Shown: positions 5,646-12,029, counted from the stretch's first letter. The stretch is 12,029 nucleotides of DNA from Bacteroidetes bacterium 4572_114 (GCA_002254335.1 NIVA01000182.1:1-12029); one strand, 5' to 3'. The notes: generated by a model not told the origin, from the letters alone. Numbers and translations: made by a program.

Positions 5646-7096
5646 TCACCCTGCACCCATTCATAAGCACCCAAATCAGGGCTTTCGGTACGGTTGACCC
5701 CTTTGATATCGAAAGGCACCGTGTTGGCTATCTCGATGCTACCGATATTTTTTGCAGGCGACAGGCTGTCTAACTCATAATTGTTCACGGCATAATCAAC
5801 AAAAAACGGATCTTCGTTTTTCAGGCAGTTAATATACCTTTCGGTGTTTGAGAGGTCATTATCGGTTTTTAGCAGGCAATGGTCAAAAGTTAAGATAAAT
5901 TCTTCACTGGTATTTTCATCAATCACAAATTCGTTTTGCTGGTTGCCGTAAATAATGGTATTGGCAAAATTGGCCGAAAAAGGATAGGCATAAACCACAC
6001 CCTGATTATCTTCGATGTAATTATTGAGGACCACAGATTGTGTTTGCCTGAAGTTGTAATTCCAGTAATTGGCAATGGTTGTTTGCCTGAAATCATACGA
6101 ACCACCAAGTGTGAGCGCCACGGCATATTGCCCGCAATTAGCAATTACACAATTGTAAGAAACGATGTGATAGTAACGTGTGAGAATGCCAGCCCCCGAC
6201 ATATTCTCGATAATCGTATTAGTGATGTTCAACTGGTTGCCCATATATTCCTGTAGCGTTTCAGCCTGTATGCCTACAAAACCATTGCGGATAACCGCAT
6301 AATTTATTTCGTTGTCAACAGCCCCTTCATTTATCCAAATCCTGTCCCATTGGCCGGGCAGGTCGCTATAAAAACTTTCTAAGCGGTCGCTGTCAAAATA
6401 CACAGGTCCTTCCATAGTGCCCTGCACCTTTAACGATCCACCTTTATAAATCCATAAGCCTGAACCTTTATGGAAATAAATCCGTGAACCGGCATCGATG
6501 GTCAGGCTGCCGGTGGAGTCAACCACGGCATAGCCATAAACCACAATGGGCAGGTCGCTTGTCCAGGTAGTGTCAACACCCTCGCCGGCAACAATTTTAT
6601 ATTTCGGCAGGTTTGGCCGGTCGGTGTCCCAAAGGATAAAACGGGCATTTTGCCCCCAGGCCACCAAATCCACATCCTGTTCGTTGCCGTTGGTCTCAAA
6701 AAATATCGAATCAGTAACAACGAAAGGCAAATTTGTTTCCTGCGGGTCGATGGTCACCCTCACAAAAATATACATGCTGTCATTGCCACGTATCTCCACA
6801 TCATCAAACGAGGTCCCCGAAATGCCATCCACATTAATCGAATACCTTGAACCGCTCCCGGATGCCAGGTGGATATTCGAAATTTTTACCTTGTTGTCGC
6901 TTGGGTTATAAACCCTTAAAGTTTGTGTGGCCGAACCAATTGTTGAAAAAACCGTATCAAATATCAGGGTATCCAAAGAAAAACCCAATTGAATAGATGG
7001 ATTTGTATCGAAGGTATCCTCCTTTTTGCAGGAAGAAACAACAAGCAAGGCAATGATGAATATCAGGAAAACAGCACTAAAATATCTAACTAACAT
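5633..7096 (-). CDS. Right-handed beta-helix lipoprotein
   Basis: 487 residues. The N-terminus is a lipoprotein signal (hydrophobic residues 6-20, lipobox VSSC, lipidated Cys23, followed by KKED). Residues about 40-150 look like an immunoglobulin-type (ASH-like) domain: DTLIFDTVFSTIGSATQTLRV, YNPSDNKVKISNI, then FETNGNEQDVDLVAWG. From about 185 the pattern becomes that of a right-handed parallel beta-helix: GSLTIDAGSRIYFHKGSGL, GGSLKVQGT, INYAVIRNGFVGIQ, ITNTIIENMSGAGIL, YNCVIANCGQYAVAL, FANTIIYGNQQNEF. The C-terminus VPFDIKGVNRTESPDLGAYEW is the usual closing motif (D-x-x-G-x-x-R...PDxGAYE) of this family. Such folds are often carbohydrate-active or surface-binding, but no catalytic residues can be named here. 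Single gene, convergent with the upstream small lipoprotein. Confidence 0.88.
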   Translation of the reverse strand: MLVRYFSAVFLIFIIALLVVSSCKKEDTFDTNPSIQLGFSLDTLIFDTVFSTIGSATQTLRVYNPSDNKVKISNIHLASGSGSRYSINVDGISGTSFDDVEIRGNDSMYIFVRVTIDPQETNLPFVVTDSIFFETNGNEQDVDLVAWGQNARFILWDTDRPNLPKYKIVAGEGVDTTWTSDLPIVVYGYAVVDSTGSLTIDAGSRIYFHKGSGLWIYKGGSLKVQGTMEGPVYFDSDRLESFYSDLPGQWDRIWINEGAVDNEINYAVIRNGFVGIQAETLQEYMGNQLNITNTIIENMSGAGILTRYYHIVSYNCVIANCGQYAVALTLGGSYDFRQTTIANYWNYNFRQTQSVVLNNYIEDNQGVVYAYPFSANFANTIIYGNQQNEFVIDENTSEEFILTFDHCLLKTDNDLSNTERYINCLKNEDPFFVDYAVNNYELDSLSPAKNIGSIEIANTVPFDIKGVNRTESPDLGAYEWVQGEGGR

Positions 7097-7118
7097 ATAT
7101 CAATAATTTTATGAGCGG

Positions 7119-7126
7119 CAAAGATA
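7119..7126 (-). promoter_or_regulatory. Putative -7 element of the beta-helix lipoprotein gene (TATCTTTG)
   Basis: TATCTTTG on the minus strand matches TAnnTTTG and lies 22 bases before the start codon. No clear -33 TTTG is seen. Confidence 0.45.
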
Positions 7127-7272
7127 GGTTGAATTAACTTTTCTGATTACGTTTTTTCAGGTTGATTATTGTGCAATGCCCGTTACCGGAAGTTTCCATC
7201 AGACAGGATGCCAGCAGAAAAAGCTGATTAGTTTATTTTTGGGGTTAAGATAATGTTGAGACTATTTTTTTT

Positions 7273-7384
7273 GGCGGCTGAACCGGGCTTTCCGTTTGTA
7301 GTTGTTTCATGCCGGCTGGTTTTTGTAGGCGGTGCGTGGGCTTCGTTCCTCAGCCTCCGCCCACCAACAAAAACTACAGCCGCC
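7273..7384. repeat. Palindromic intergenic element with TCGTTCCTC loop
   Basis: Complementary pairs read directly: GGCGGCT (7273-7279)/AGCCGCC (7378-7384), GTTTTTGT (7319-7326)/ACAAAAAC (7367-7374), GTGGGC (7336-7341)/GCCCAC (7359-7364), and a central GGCT (7339-7342)/AGCC (7352-7355) closing the loop TCGTTCCTC (7343-7351). GTGGGC/GCCCAC and GGCT/AGCC overlap, so they are alternative pairings. The same 9-base loop is found on a different stem at 2639-2655. Confidence 0.65.
7286..7310 (+). repeat. 25-base direct repeat, copy 1
   Basis: Begins GGCTTTCCG and ends TTTCAT; 22 of 25 bases match copy 2 at 7726-7750 in the same orientation, 440 bases apart. It overlaps the left arm of the palindromic element. 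Confidence 0.75.
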
Positions 7385-7505
7385 ATTACAACAAGCTACC
7401 ACTTCAATCCCTGCCGCGGTGTAACATATCTACCACCCTCAGCAAGTTTGATACAGATCGCACAAACGATATTTCATCCAAAAACCCATCATCTCCTATT
7501 AATTT

Positions 7506-7538
7506 GACTCTGACAGGTGCAGGCACACTGTCAGGTCT
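7506..7538. repeat. CTGACAG/CTGTCAG palindromic repeat, copy 2
   Basis: CTGACAG (7510-7516) and CTGTCAG (7528-7534) form a stem within GACTCTGACAGG...CTGTCAGGTCT. It matches copy 1 (5393-5424) in both arms and flanks, but not in the loop. Confidence 0.7.
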
Positions 7539-7567
7539 AAAGGACTGATCATAACCAATGAAATAAG

Positions 7568-7740
7568 ATGCCCCGCTCATGTGAAATCCACATCCCCCTG
7601 GATGTCAGTGATTATATCAAGTGGGAAACCAATCCAGTCCACGTCGGAAAATAAAGAGGGATGTTAACATTTCTGATGCTGGCCGGTATTGATGTAAATT
7701 CCCAAGCCGAAACATTTGTGAAATTGGCTTTCCGCTTGTA
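7568..7740 (+). pseudogene. Possible remnant of a short protein-coding gene
   Basis: From ATG 7568 the frame reads MPRSCEIHIPLDVSDYIKWE and on to a stop at 7652-7654; the same frame then resumes with MLTFLMLAGIDVNSQAETF, ending at TAG 7738-7740 inside the direct repeat. Both pieces have a protein-like residue mix, unlike the surrounding palindromes, and sit in one frame split by a single stop. I do not recognise the protein. A chance reading is quite possible. Confidence 0.22.
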
Positions 7741-7750
7741 GTTCTTCCAT
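7726..7750 (+). repeat. 25-base direct repeat, copy 2
   Basis: Begins GGCTTTCCG and ends TTCCAT; 22 of 25 bases match copy 1 at 7286-7310. It sits about 90 bases upstream of the MNT gene. Confidence 0.75.
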
Positions 7751-7808
7751 CTAATGTTTTGCAAGGGTTTTTAATCCGTCATTCTTTATGAGAAGTAACA
7801 TTTTTTTT

Positions 7809-7816
7809 TAAATTTG
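7809..7816 (+). promoter_or_regulatory. Putative -7 element of the MNT/HEPN operon (TAAATTTG)
   Basis: TAAATTTG matches TAnnTTTG and lies 22 bases before the ATG at 7839. The -33 region is only weakly matched. Confidence 0.5.
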
Positions 7817-7838
7817 CATAGTAATTAACTTTAAAATA

Positions 7839-8180
7839 ATGGATGAAATCTTATTAAATACGAATAAAATAGTTTTGGGGCAAGTTAAGTCGGCTCTTGA
7901 GAAAACCTTTAAACATGAAATTAAAGATGTAATTTTATTTGGTTCCAGGGCCAAAGGAAATGCAAACAAATATTCAGACTATGATATTCTATTAATTTTG
8001 AATAAAGATCAATACGATTGGAAATACAAACATAAAATTATGGGGGTGATTTATGATATTGAATTGGAAAAAAACGTCTATATTGATATACACATCCTAT
8101 CGGAACATGAATTAAAGAATACGTTACGAGGCACACAACAGATATTTACAAGTGCTGTTAAACATGGAGTTTACGCATGA
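7839..8180 (+). CDS. MNT-type minimal nucleotidyltransferase (putative antitoxin)
   Basis: 113 residues, the usual size for a minimal nucleotidyltransferase of the NTP_transf_2 fold. The catalytic motif is intact: GS-x10-DxD, with Gly35-Ser36 in ILFGSRAKG and Asp47/Asp49 in SDYDILLIL, plus a third acidic residue, Asp83, in VYIDIHIL. Proteins of this type paired with HEPN proteins are known as MntA antitoxins; in studied pairs they inactivate the HEPN toxin by transferring AMP to a tyrosine near its active site. The next gene encodes a HEPN protein and overlaps by four bases (ATGA, 8177-8180), implying translational coupling. Both genes look more AT-rich than their neighbours, which suggests acquisition by transfer. 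The start at 7839 fits the family length and the -7 element upstream. The antitoxin role is inferred from pairing, not shown by the sequence. Confidence 0.88.
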   Translation: MDEILLNTNKIVLGQVKSALEKTFKHEIKDVILFGSRAKGNANKYSDYDILLILNKDQYDWKYKHKIMGVIYDIELEKNVYIDIHILSEHELKNTLRGTQQIFTSAVKHGVYA

Positions 8181-8578
8181 AACATAACGATAAAAACAAA
8201 GCAGCATTAATCCAATACAGGATTGAACAAGCCAATAATACTATTGAAACTGTTAAACTGCTGATAGAAAACGATAAATATAATGCCGCCATTAACCGTA
8301 TCTATTATGGAATGTTTTATATATTGTTGGCTATTGCAGTAAAAACAGGTTTCGAAACATCAAAGCATCAGCAGCTTATTGGTTGGTTCAACAAAACATT
8401 TATAAAGGAGGATATTTTGCCAAAAAGATTTGGAAAGACAATTTCCCAGGTTTTTAAAAGCAGACAAATTAGCGATTATGAAGCTTTTGTTGAGTTTGAA
8501 AAAAAAGAAGTTTTGCAATTATTTGAGGATATGAAAGATTTCATCAAGACCCTTGAAGAATATCTGAAGAATAACTGA
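8177..8578 (+). CDS. HEPN domain protein (putative toxin partner of MNT)
   Basis: 133 residues, all-helical in character. The family signature of HEPN proteins linked to nucleotidyltransferases is present: AINRIYYGMFYILLAIAV (residues 38-55, with the Arg41-x-Tyr43-Tyr44 core), a conserved-type His64 in SKHQQLIGWF, and the C-terminal KSRQISDYEAF (Arg96, Asp100, Tyr101). Active HEPN ribonucleases carry Rx4-6H; here the corresponding segment is R-QIS-DY and lacks the histidine, as in the PF05168-type subgroup with an 'R...DY' motif. It may therefore be a weak or inactive nuclease, or one using other residues. Tyr101 would be a candidate for modification by the upstream MNT protein. The ATG overlaps the MNT stop. 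No T-rich terminator follows; a small GCCGG...CCGGC hairpin lies at 8594-8616. Confidence 0.85.
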   Translation: MKHNDKNKAALIQYRIEQANNTIETVKLLIENDKYNAAINRIYYGMFYILLAIAVKTGFETSKHQQLIGWFNKTFIKEDILPKRFGKTISQVFKSRQISDYEAFVEFEKKEVLQLFEDMKDFIKTLEEYLKNN

Positions 8579-8665
8579 TGTATCTATATTTATGCCGGAC
8601 CGGATTATTTTCCGGCCCCCAATCTTGCTGATTAATACTGAAACTCCAGGACAGGATACAGATTA

Positions 8666-8711
8666 ACCCTGTGAAATAATTCAAAGGGTCAACTTTGCCA
8701 TTTCACAGGGT
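8666..8711. repeat. Large stem-loop between convergent genes
   Basis: ACCCTGTGAAAT (8666-8677) is perfectly complementary to ATTTCACAGGGT (8700-8711), and inside it CAAAG (8682-8686) pairs with CTTTG (8693-8697). GGGTCAA occurs twice (8687-8692 region and 8708-8714). It lies between the ends of the convergent HEPN and SIS genes, so it may act as a bidirectional terminator even though no long T run follows, or it may be another dispersed palindrome. Confidence 0.65.
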
Positions 8712-8747
8712 CAATTATTTAACTAAGCAATTATTAAGGTGAGGATA

Positions 8748-9761
8748 CTATCCGACAAACTCGTTGCCAACCTTACGTGCACGTTCCGGCTTATCTAAGT
8801 TTATGTTCAAGGCCAAACCAATTTCAACCAATAAATTCCATCCGGCGCTTAAATAAACATAAGGGGCCATCTCGCCTGCACCCGGCACACGTATAGTAGT
8901 AAAAGGCGTGTCCCTGTCGGCAATGGCCACAATTTTAAGCCCTACGCCCTTTGCTAAGACTTCCTGAAATTTTTCTATTTCATCATCAATTGGATCCACC
9001 ACAAAAACAATATCATCCTTTTCCATTACCTCTTCAATACCGTGAACAGCATACGTACCCTCCAGGTAGTCCGACTTTTTGCGTGTTATCTCGTTGGTTT
9101 TAAGGGTCAGCTCTTCAACCACACCATCGTTATAGCCAGCAAAATAAATTGTAGGGGCATTGGCCGCGGCACTGATTATGTCCTGTTCAATGGGCATTGT
9201 AAGTGCCGTTTCAATTTTTGTTGCCAATTCTGAAAACCCTGGAACAGTATTATTATTTATATGCCAAAGGATTGATTCATAAAACAATGCTTGCTCGATA
9301 ACGCTTTTTGTGGCAGCCACAGCTTGTTCCCATCCACAGGTGAGGATAAATGTTTCTTTGCAGGCATCTTCAATGAGGGTACCTTCGTTTGCCGATAAAG
9401 CAAAACGGTTATCATTGCCTATTTCGGCCAACATCTTTGCAAGTAATACTACCTCTTTGGTCCTTCCTGAGTTTGACGCACAGAATACTGCAAATTTTGA
9501 AAGATCATATTGTGCCGATTGACGGGAACCATCGGTGGCGATGCAGAGGTCCAGCCCCGAGGTAAGTGCCTTGCGGATAGCATTTTTTGCAGGGAATATC
9601 CGGCTTGAGCCTTCGCCTGTAAGCAGCAACCTGCCGGCAGATGCAATTTTCTTTGCCACATCTTTTGTTTGATCCGGATTAAAATTTTTCACTACTTCGA
9701 TAGTATCCATCATTTCCCGGGTTAAGGCATACTTCGAGTATTTTTCTTCGTTAAGGTTCAT
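8748..9761 (-). CDS. Double SIS-domain protein, GlmS-isomerase/FrlB-like
   Basis: 337 residues from the start MNLNEEKYSKYALTREMMDT. The N-terminal SIS domain (about 40-165) has LLLTGEGSSRIFPAKN (phosphosugar-binding loop, Gly49 onward), CASNSGRTKE (97-104) and AVAATKSVIEQAL (148-159), matching the GlmS 'SxSGxT' and 'ATK' motifs. The second SIS domain (about 200-337) has IYFAGYNDG, an LKTNEI segment (Glu224) and EGTYAVHGIEEV (His240), matching the GlmS isomerase glutamate/histidine pair. It has no glutaminase domain, so it likely isomerises, deaminates or otherwise handles a phosphorylated amino or glycated sugar; the substrate is unknown. The open frame extends upstream to 9881, but those 40 residues are hydrophobic translation of the repeat tract, so ATG 9761 is preferred. 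It lies downstream of the DUF4954 gene in the same direction and may be co-transcribed with it. Confidence 0.85.
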   Translation of the reverse strand: MNLNEEKYSKYALTREMMDTIEVVKNFNPDQTKDVAKKIASAGRLLLTGEGSSRIFPAKNAIRKALTSGLDLCIATDGSRQSAQYDLSKFAVFCASNSGRTKEVVLLAKMLAEIGNDNRFALSANEGTLIEDACKETFILTCGWEQAVAATKSVIEQALFYESILWHINNNTVPGFSELATKIETALTMPIEQDIISAAANAPTIYFAGYNDGVVEELTLKTNEITRKKSDYLEGTYAVHGIEEVMEKDDIVFVVDPIDDEIEKFQEVLAKGVGLKIVAIADRDTPFTTIRVPGAGEMAPYVYLSAGWNLLVEIGLALNINLDKPERARKVGNEFVG

Positions 9762-9931
9762 AGTAACTTTCTTTTTAATGTTTATTAGTATTATATTTGA
9801 GGACAGTATAAAAATCTCTATAAATATAAGGGATAATGGAAAGATGGAATAGTGGAATGATGGGGGTTTCCAATATTCCAATATTCCAATATTCCATGTT
9901 TTATGTGTTTTTTAATTGACTTATATTTGAC
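9762..9931. other. Gap between the DUF4954-type and SIS genes
   Basis: 170 bases, AT-rich. The only structure is the GGAAT-rich inverted and tandem repeat at 9844-9897. No TAnnTTTG promoter was seen on the minus strand, which is compatible with co-transcription from upstream. Confidence 0.5.
9844..9897. repeat. Imperfect palindrome containing (CCAATATT)x3
   Basis: CCAATATT is repeated exactly three times at 9870-9877, 9878-9885 and 9886-9893, then CCAT. The left arm 9844-9863 (ATGGAATAGTGG...) matches the reverse complement of 9878-9897 at 17 of 20 positions, making a hairpin. It is purine-rich on the minus strand, in the sense of the flanking genes. Confidence 0.75.
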
Positions 9932-11974
9932 TTACTGTGCCCTGTTTTTGATTTCTTCAGCAAGTTTAATAAAATCTTCTGTTTCATTCCGTACTTGTTT
10001 TACAAAACTGTTATCTTCAATAGTTCCAATTGCGGCCGTCATCTCAGCCGCATTTCTATATGTCGCCATGCGAAACGGATTGTCAAAATCCTTCTTTCTG
10101 GAAATATAAACCTGGTCCCGGATAAATTCCTGGATTTTTATCGCTTTATCTAAGGAAAACATCCATTGCTCTTTAGTGGGCTTATCTGTTTCAAGTATTT
10201 CGCAAAGTGTTGCAAAAGCATGTTTTTGTTTTTCAAAAGGATAATTTTCCCAAAGGGCATCGTACTTGCCGTGTATTTCGGTCCATGTTGCCAGTTTGCC
10301 AGATCCAATATCAGCCCGTAATTGATCGGCATCTTTTTCCGGGATAAGTTGTCCCCCAAAGTTTACCCAACTACATTCGCGCTTACATTTTAATTCATCG
10401 CACATAGATAGAAATGTAGCATCGGGATTAACCTTTATATATGCCATCAAATTTTTAATAGCATAATAATGGAGCATGTTACGGTAACCATGATAAGCTT
10501 TATATACTTTAAGGATCACAACTTTTCGCTTTGATTTTTCTATATTTTCGCCAAGAACTTCCAAATCATCTATTTTCCCTTCAGGCCCCATCAAAAGTTC
10601 ACGGCCAATGTTGGCAAGTTCCAGTTCATTTTTATCATTTGTTAAACTGCCCATGCTTTGCAATCTGGCTTTTGCAGTCCATATTTCCAATAACCGGACA
10701 GCATTAAATATTTCCTCAACAGTGTCGGGCGCCAACGAATCAAATTCAATATTTTGAACCTTGTTTTGACGCTGGTCACGTTTATGATATTTCCAGGTGT
10801 TCCTTGCCAGGGCATACATGTTATACAGCCACCAGAAGGCCGGCAGGATCTCCAGTTGGCCTTTTGCCGGGTTATTATTGAGAAGCGAAAACGGCAATGG
10901 GATATCAAGTTCGGCAGGATATTGTGCTTTAGACAACAATGTAAAAGAAGCAAAACGACTGGAATGTTTGACGCTGGTGCATAACCCCGGCCAAAACCCA
11001 CGGCCTGCCTGGATTTCGTTATCGTTGGCCCTGCTGTTATGATTTGAGCCGATAGTTGCCCCTGCTGCCATATTGCTTTGCCCCAAAACCACGGATGCAA
11101 CAAGAAATGAATTATTATGATGCTGTTCGTGTGCCGGAAATATGAGATTGTTCAATACCTCACAACAAGAAATAGTTGAATTGTCGCCAAGAAACGAGTT
11201 AATAAGCTTTGCCCCGTATTTAAGGTTTGAATTATCGCCCAGGATAAACCGAATTGCCTTGCTACCGTAAAAAACATGACAACCAAAACCAATAATACCG
11301 TTCACTAACTCAACCCCTTCTCCTATCTGGGTGGGTTCTACACCCGACGAGTTGATGGTAAGGTTTTTAAGTTTATTGGCACCTTTTATATAGCAGTAGG
11401 AACCCACTTTAACGTCCTTTATTATGCGGGAGTTTTTTATCACGCATTGATCCCCAACCGTGCCATAAAAACCACGACGTGAATCAAAACTCTTTTGTGT
11501 AATTTCTATCAGGTTTTCCTGTAATGCAGTATCATCACGGTATTTTGCCCAAATATAGGCATCCGCAGCGATCATCCCATCAAAAGGGATAACATTTCGA
11601 CATCCGGTTTCGTTCATCAGTTCGAGCCATACGCGCATATCTTCCTGTTCACCATCTTTAATTATCCCGTTGCCGAATTTCGCATAGCTTGTTGTATGCA
11701 TCTCGTCTATATTAGCCAATAAGCACCTATCGCCAATAATGAAACGTGATAAATACCGAACATTACGGATTGCCACATCATCTCCGATATCGCAAGCAAC
11801 TATCACGCTATTATAAATACCTACCGGCACTTTAAGATCATGATGTTCAAGGATTACATTTTGTACCCTTCCGATCCTGATCATTACGATGGCAATACTC
11901 ATCCTTTCCATCTGGCAAATACTCACCAGGAATAAAATTTCCCCCGAAACAATCAGGAGATAAAACCTTAACAT
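9932..11974 (-). CDS. DUF4954/DUF6819-type left-handed beta-helix protein
   Basis: 680 residues in the open frame. Residues about 50-345 carry irregular hexapeptide repeats of a left-handed beta-helix (trimeric transferase/nucleotidyltransferase-like fold): YNSVIVACDIGDDVAIRNV, RFIIGDRCLLANI, FGNGI, GTVGDQCVIKNSRIIKDVKV, QIGEGVELVNGIIGFGCHV, LINSFLGDNSTISCCEVLNN, then FPAHEQHHNNSFLVASVVL, NMAAGATIGSNHNSR and GRGFWPGL. These match my memory of the Bacteroidota family DUF4954. The C-terminal 300 residues are mainly helical (DUF6819-like). No enzyme activity is established; the fold suggests binding of a sugar or nucleotide-sugar. The first 31 residues are an unconvincing hydrophobic run, and the expected N-terminus seems to lie in another frame at 11847-11981, so the gene is probably broken or mis-assembled at its 5' end. 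The same-strand SIS gene follows after 170 bases. Confidence 0.82.
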   Translation of the reverse strand: MLRFYLLIVSGEILFLVSICQMERMSIAIVMIRIGRVQNVILEHHDLKVPVGIYNSVIVACDIGDDVAIRNVRYLSRFIIGDRCLLANIDEMHTTSYAKFGNGIIKDGEQEDMRVWLELMNETGCRNVIPFDGMIAADAYIWAKYRDDTALQENLIEITQKSFDSRRGFYGTVGDQCVIKNSRIIKDVKVGSYCYIKGANKLKNLTINSSGVEPTQIGEGVELVNGIIGFGCHVFYGSKAIRFILGDNSNLKYGAKLINSFLGDNSTISCCEVLNNLIFPAHEQHHNNSFLVASVVLGQSNMAAGATIGSNHNSRANDNEIQAGRGFWPGLCTSVKHSSRFASFTLLSKAQYPAELDIPLPFSLLNNNPAKGQLEILPAFWWLYNMYALARNTWKYHKRDQRQNKVQNIEFDSLAPDTVEEIFNAVRLLEIWTAKARLQSMGSLTNDKNELELANIGRELLMGPEGKIDDLEVLGENIEKSKRKVVILKVYKAYHGYRNMLHYYAIKNLMAYIKVNPDATFLSMCDELKCKRECSWVNFGGQLIPEKDADQLRADIGSGKLATWTEIHGKYDALWENYPFEKQKHAFATLCEILETDKPTKEQWMFSLDKAIKIQEFIRDQVYISRKKDFDNPFRMATYRNAAEMTAAIGTIEDNSFVKQVRNETEDFIKLAEEIKNRAQ

Positions 11975-11981
11975 TGTCCAT
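11847..11981 (-). pseudogene. Out-of-frame N-terminal piece of the DUF4954-type gene
   Basis: From ATG 11981 a second frame reads MDNVKVLSPDCFGGNFIPGE and continues YLPDGKDEYCHRNDQ before stopping at 11847-11849. Its composition is more protein-like than the main frame over the same bases. The main frame becomes family-like only at RIGRVQNVILEHHDLKVPVG (from about 11878). I infer that the native protein started at 11981 and that a frame-changing deletion near 11880 removed part of the N-terminal region. It is inferred from family memory and reading-frame quality only. Confidence 0.5.
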
Positions 11982-12029
11982 ATAAATTATAATTTTTGCA
12001 ACTATTTAGCTGGTTATTATTAATGTGCG

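Larger units (their letters stand above)
7097..7838. other. 742-base intergenic region rich in repeats, without a convincing gene
   Basis: It holds a possible -7 element for the beta-helix gene (7119-7126), a type A-like palindrome (7273-7384), two copies of a 25-base direct repeat (7286-7310, 7726-7750), a CTGACAG palindrome (7506-7538), a possible gene remnant (7568-7740) and the -7 element of the MNT gene (7809-7816). The open frames at 7253-7507 and 7309-7548 read through the palindromes and lack any protein-like pattern. Confidence 0.65.

Noticed and set aside
7253..7548. Two overlapping open frames on the + strand in the gap before the MNT gene
   Set aside because: They read through the palindromic element and repeats, and their Pro/Thr-rich translations have no domain-like pattern.
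8594..8616. GCCGG...CCGGC hairpin as terminator of the MNT/HEPN operon
   Set aside because: The stem is only 5 bp and is followed by CCCCAATC rather than a T run, so I did not list it as a terminator.
9762..9881. 40-residue N-terminal extension of the SIS protein (MEYWKPPSFHYS...)
   Set aside because: It is encoded by the GGAATATT repeat tract and AT-rich spacer; SIS homologues start near MNLNEEKYSKY, so the internal ATG at 9761 is used.
10642..11103. 153-codon minus-strand frame and two + strand frames inside the DUF4954-type gene
   Set aside because: They are shadows of the long frame, whose hexapeptide repeat pattern and helical C-terminus run through the same bases.

Overview
This window looks like a chromosomal segment of a member of the Bacteroidota, most likely from the Bacteroidales/Marinilabiliales side. 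The evidence is the AT-rich intergenic DNA with several matches to the Bacteroidota sigma-factor promoter (TTTG-N19-21-TAnnTTTG), the absence of clear Shine-Dalgarno sites, secreted proteins and lipoproteins of Bacteroidota type, a DUF1573 protein, a DUF4954-type beta-helix protein and an aminotransferase of the MPKIS...MPASPIRK type. I see no phage genes, transposase, integrase or CRISPR array.

Layout. 1-193 is non-coding, with pyrimidine-rich tandem repeats. 194-940 (-) is an exported MORN-repeat protein. 1192-2424 (+) is an exported cohesin-like/Ig-like protein, followed by two strong terminator hairpins (2444-2571). 2575-2667 is a nested palindrome. 2732-2815 (-) is tRNA-Leu(CAG), with its own promoter and terminator. 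2877-2953 is a second palindromic intergenic element. 2988-4045 (-) is a class I/II aminotransferase gene broken by an internal, frame-changing deletion that removes the PLP lysine. 4164-4625 (-) is a DUF1573 protein with a good promoter and terminator. 4843-5376 (+) is a small lipoprotein. 5633-7096 (-) is a right-handed beta-helix lipoprotein. 7097-7838 holds no convincing gene but carries several dispersed repeats and a possible gene remnant. 7839-8578 (+) is an MNT nucleotidyltransferase/HEPN pair with a 4-base overlap, probably a toxin-antitoxin module. 8666-8711 is a large hairpin. 8748-9761 (-) is a double-SIS sugar isomerase-like protein. 9932-11974 (-) is a DUF4954-type beta-helix protein whose 5' end appears to continue in another frame.

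How the genes relate. The DUF4954 and SIS genes are co-directional and may share a sugar-phosphate-related function (inference only). The MNT/HEPN pair is the only clear accessory system; it looks AT-rich and sits next to repeat-rich DNA. Most other genes are isolated single units for envelope or secreted proteins.

The points most worth a second look are: (1) two separate frame-breaking lesions, in the aminotransferase and at the 5' end of the DUF4954 gene, which could be real gene decay or a shared assembly artefact; (2) two intergenic palindromes sharing the loop TCGTTCCTC on different closing stems; (3) other dispersed repeats in the non-coding gaps; and (4) an MNT/HEPN pair whose HEPN protein lacks the canonical Rx4-6H histidine. 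I did not find a clearly new multi-gene system.
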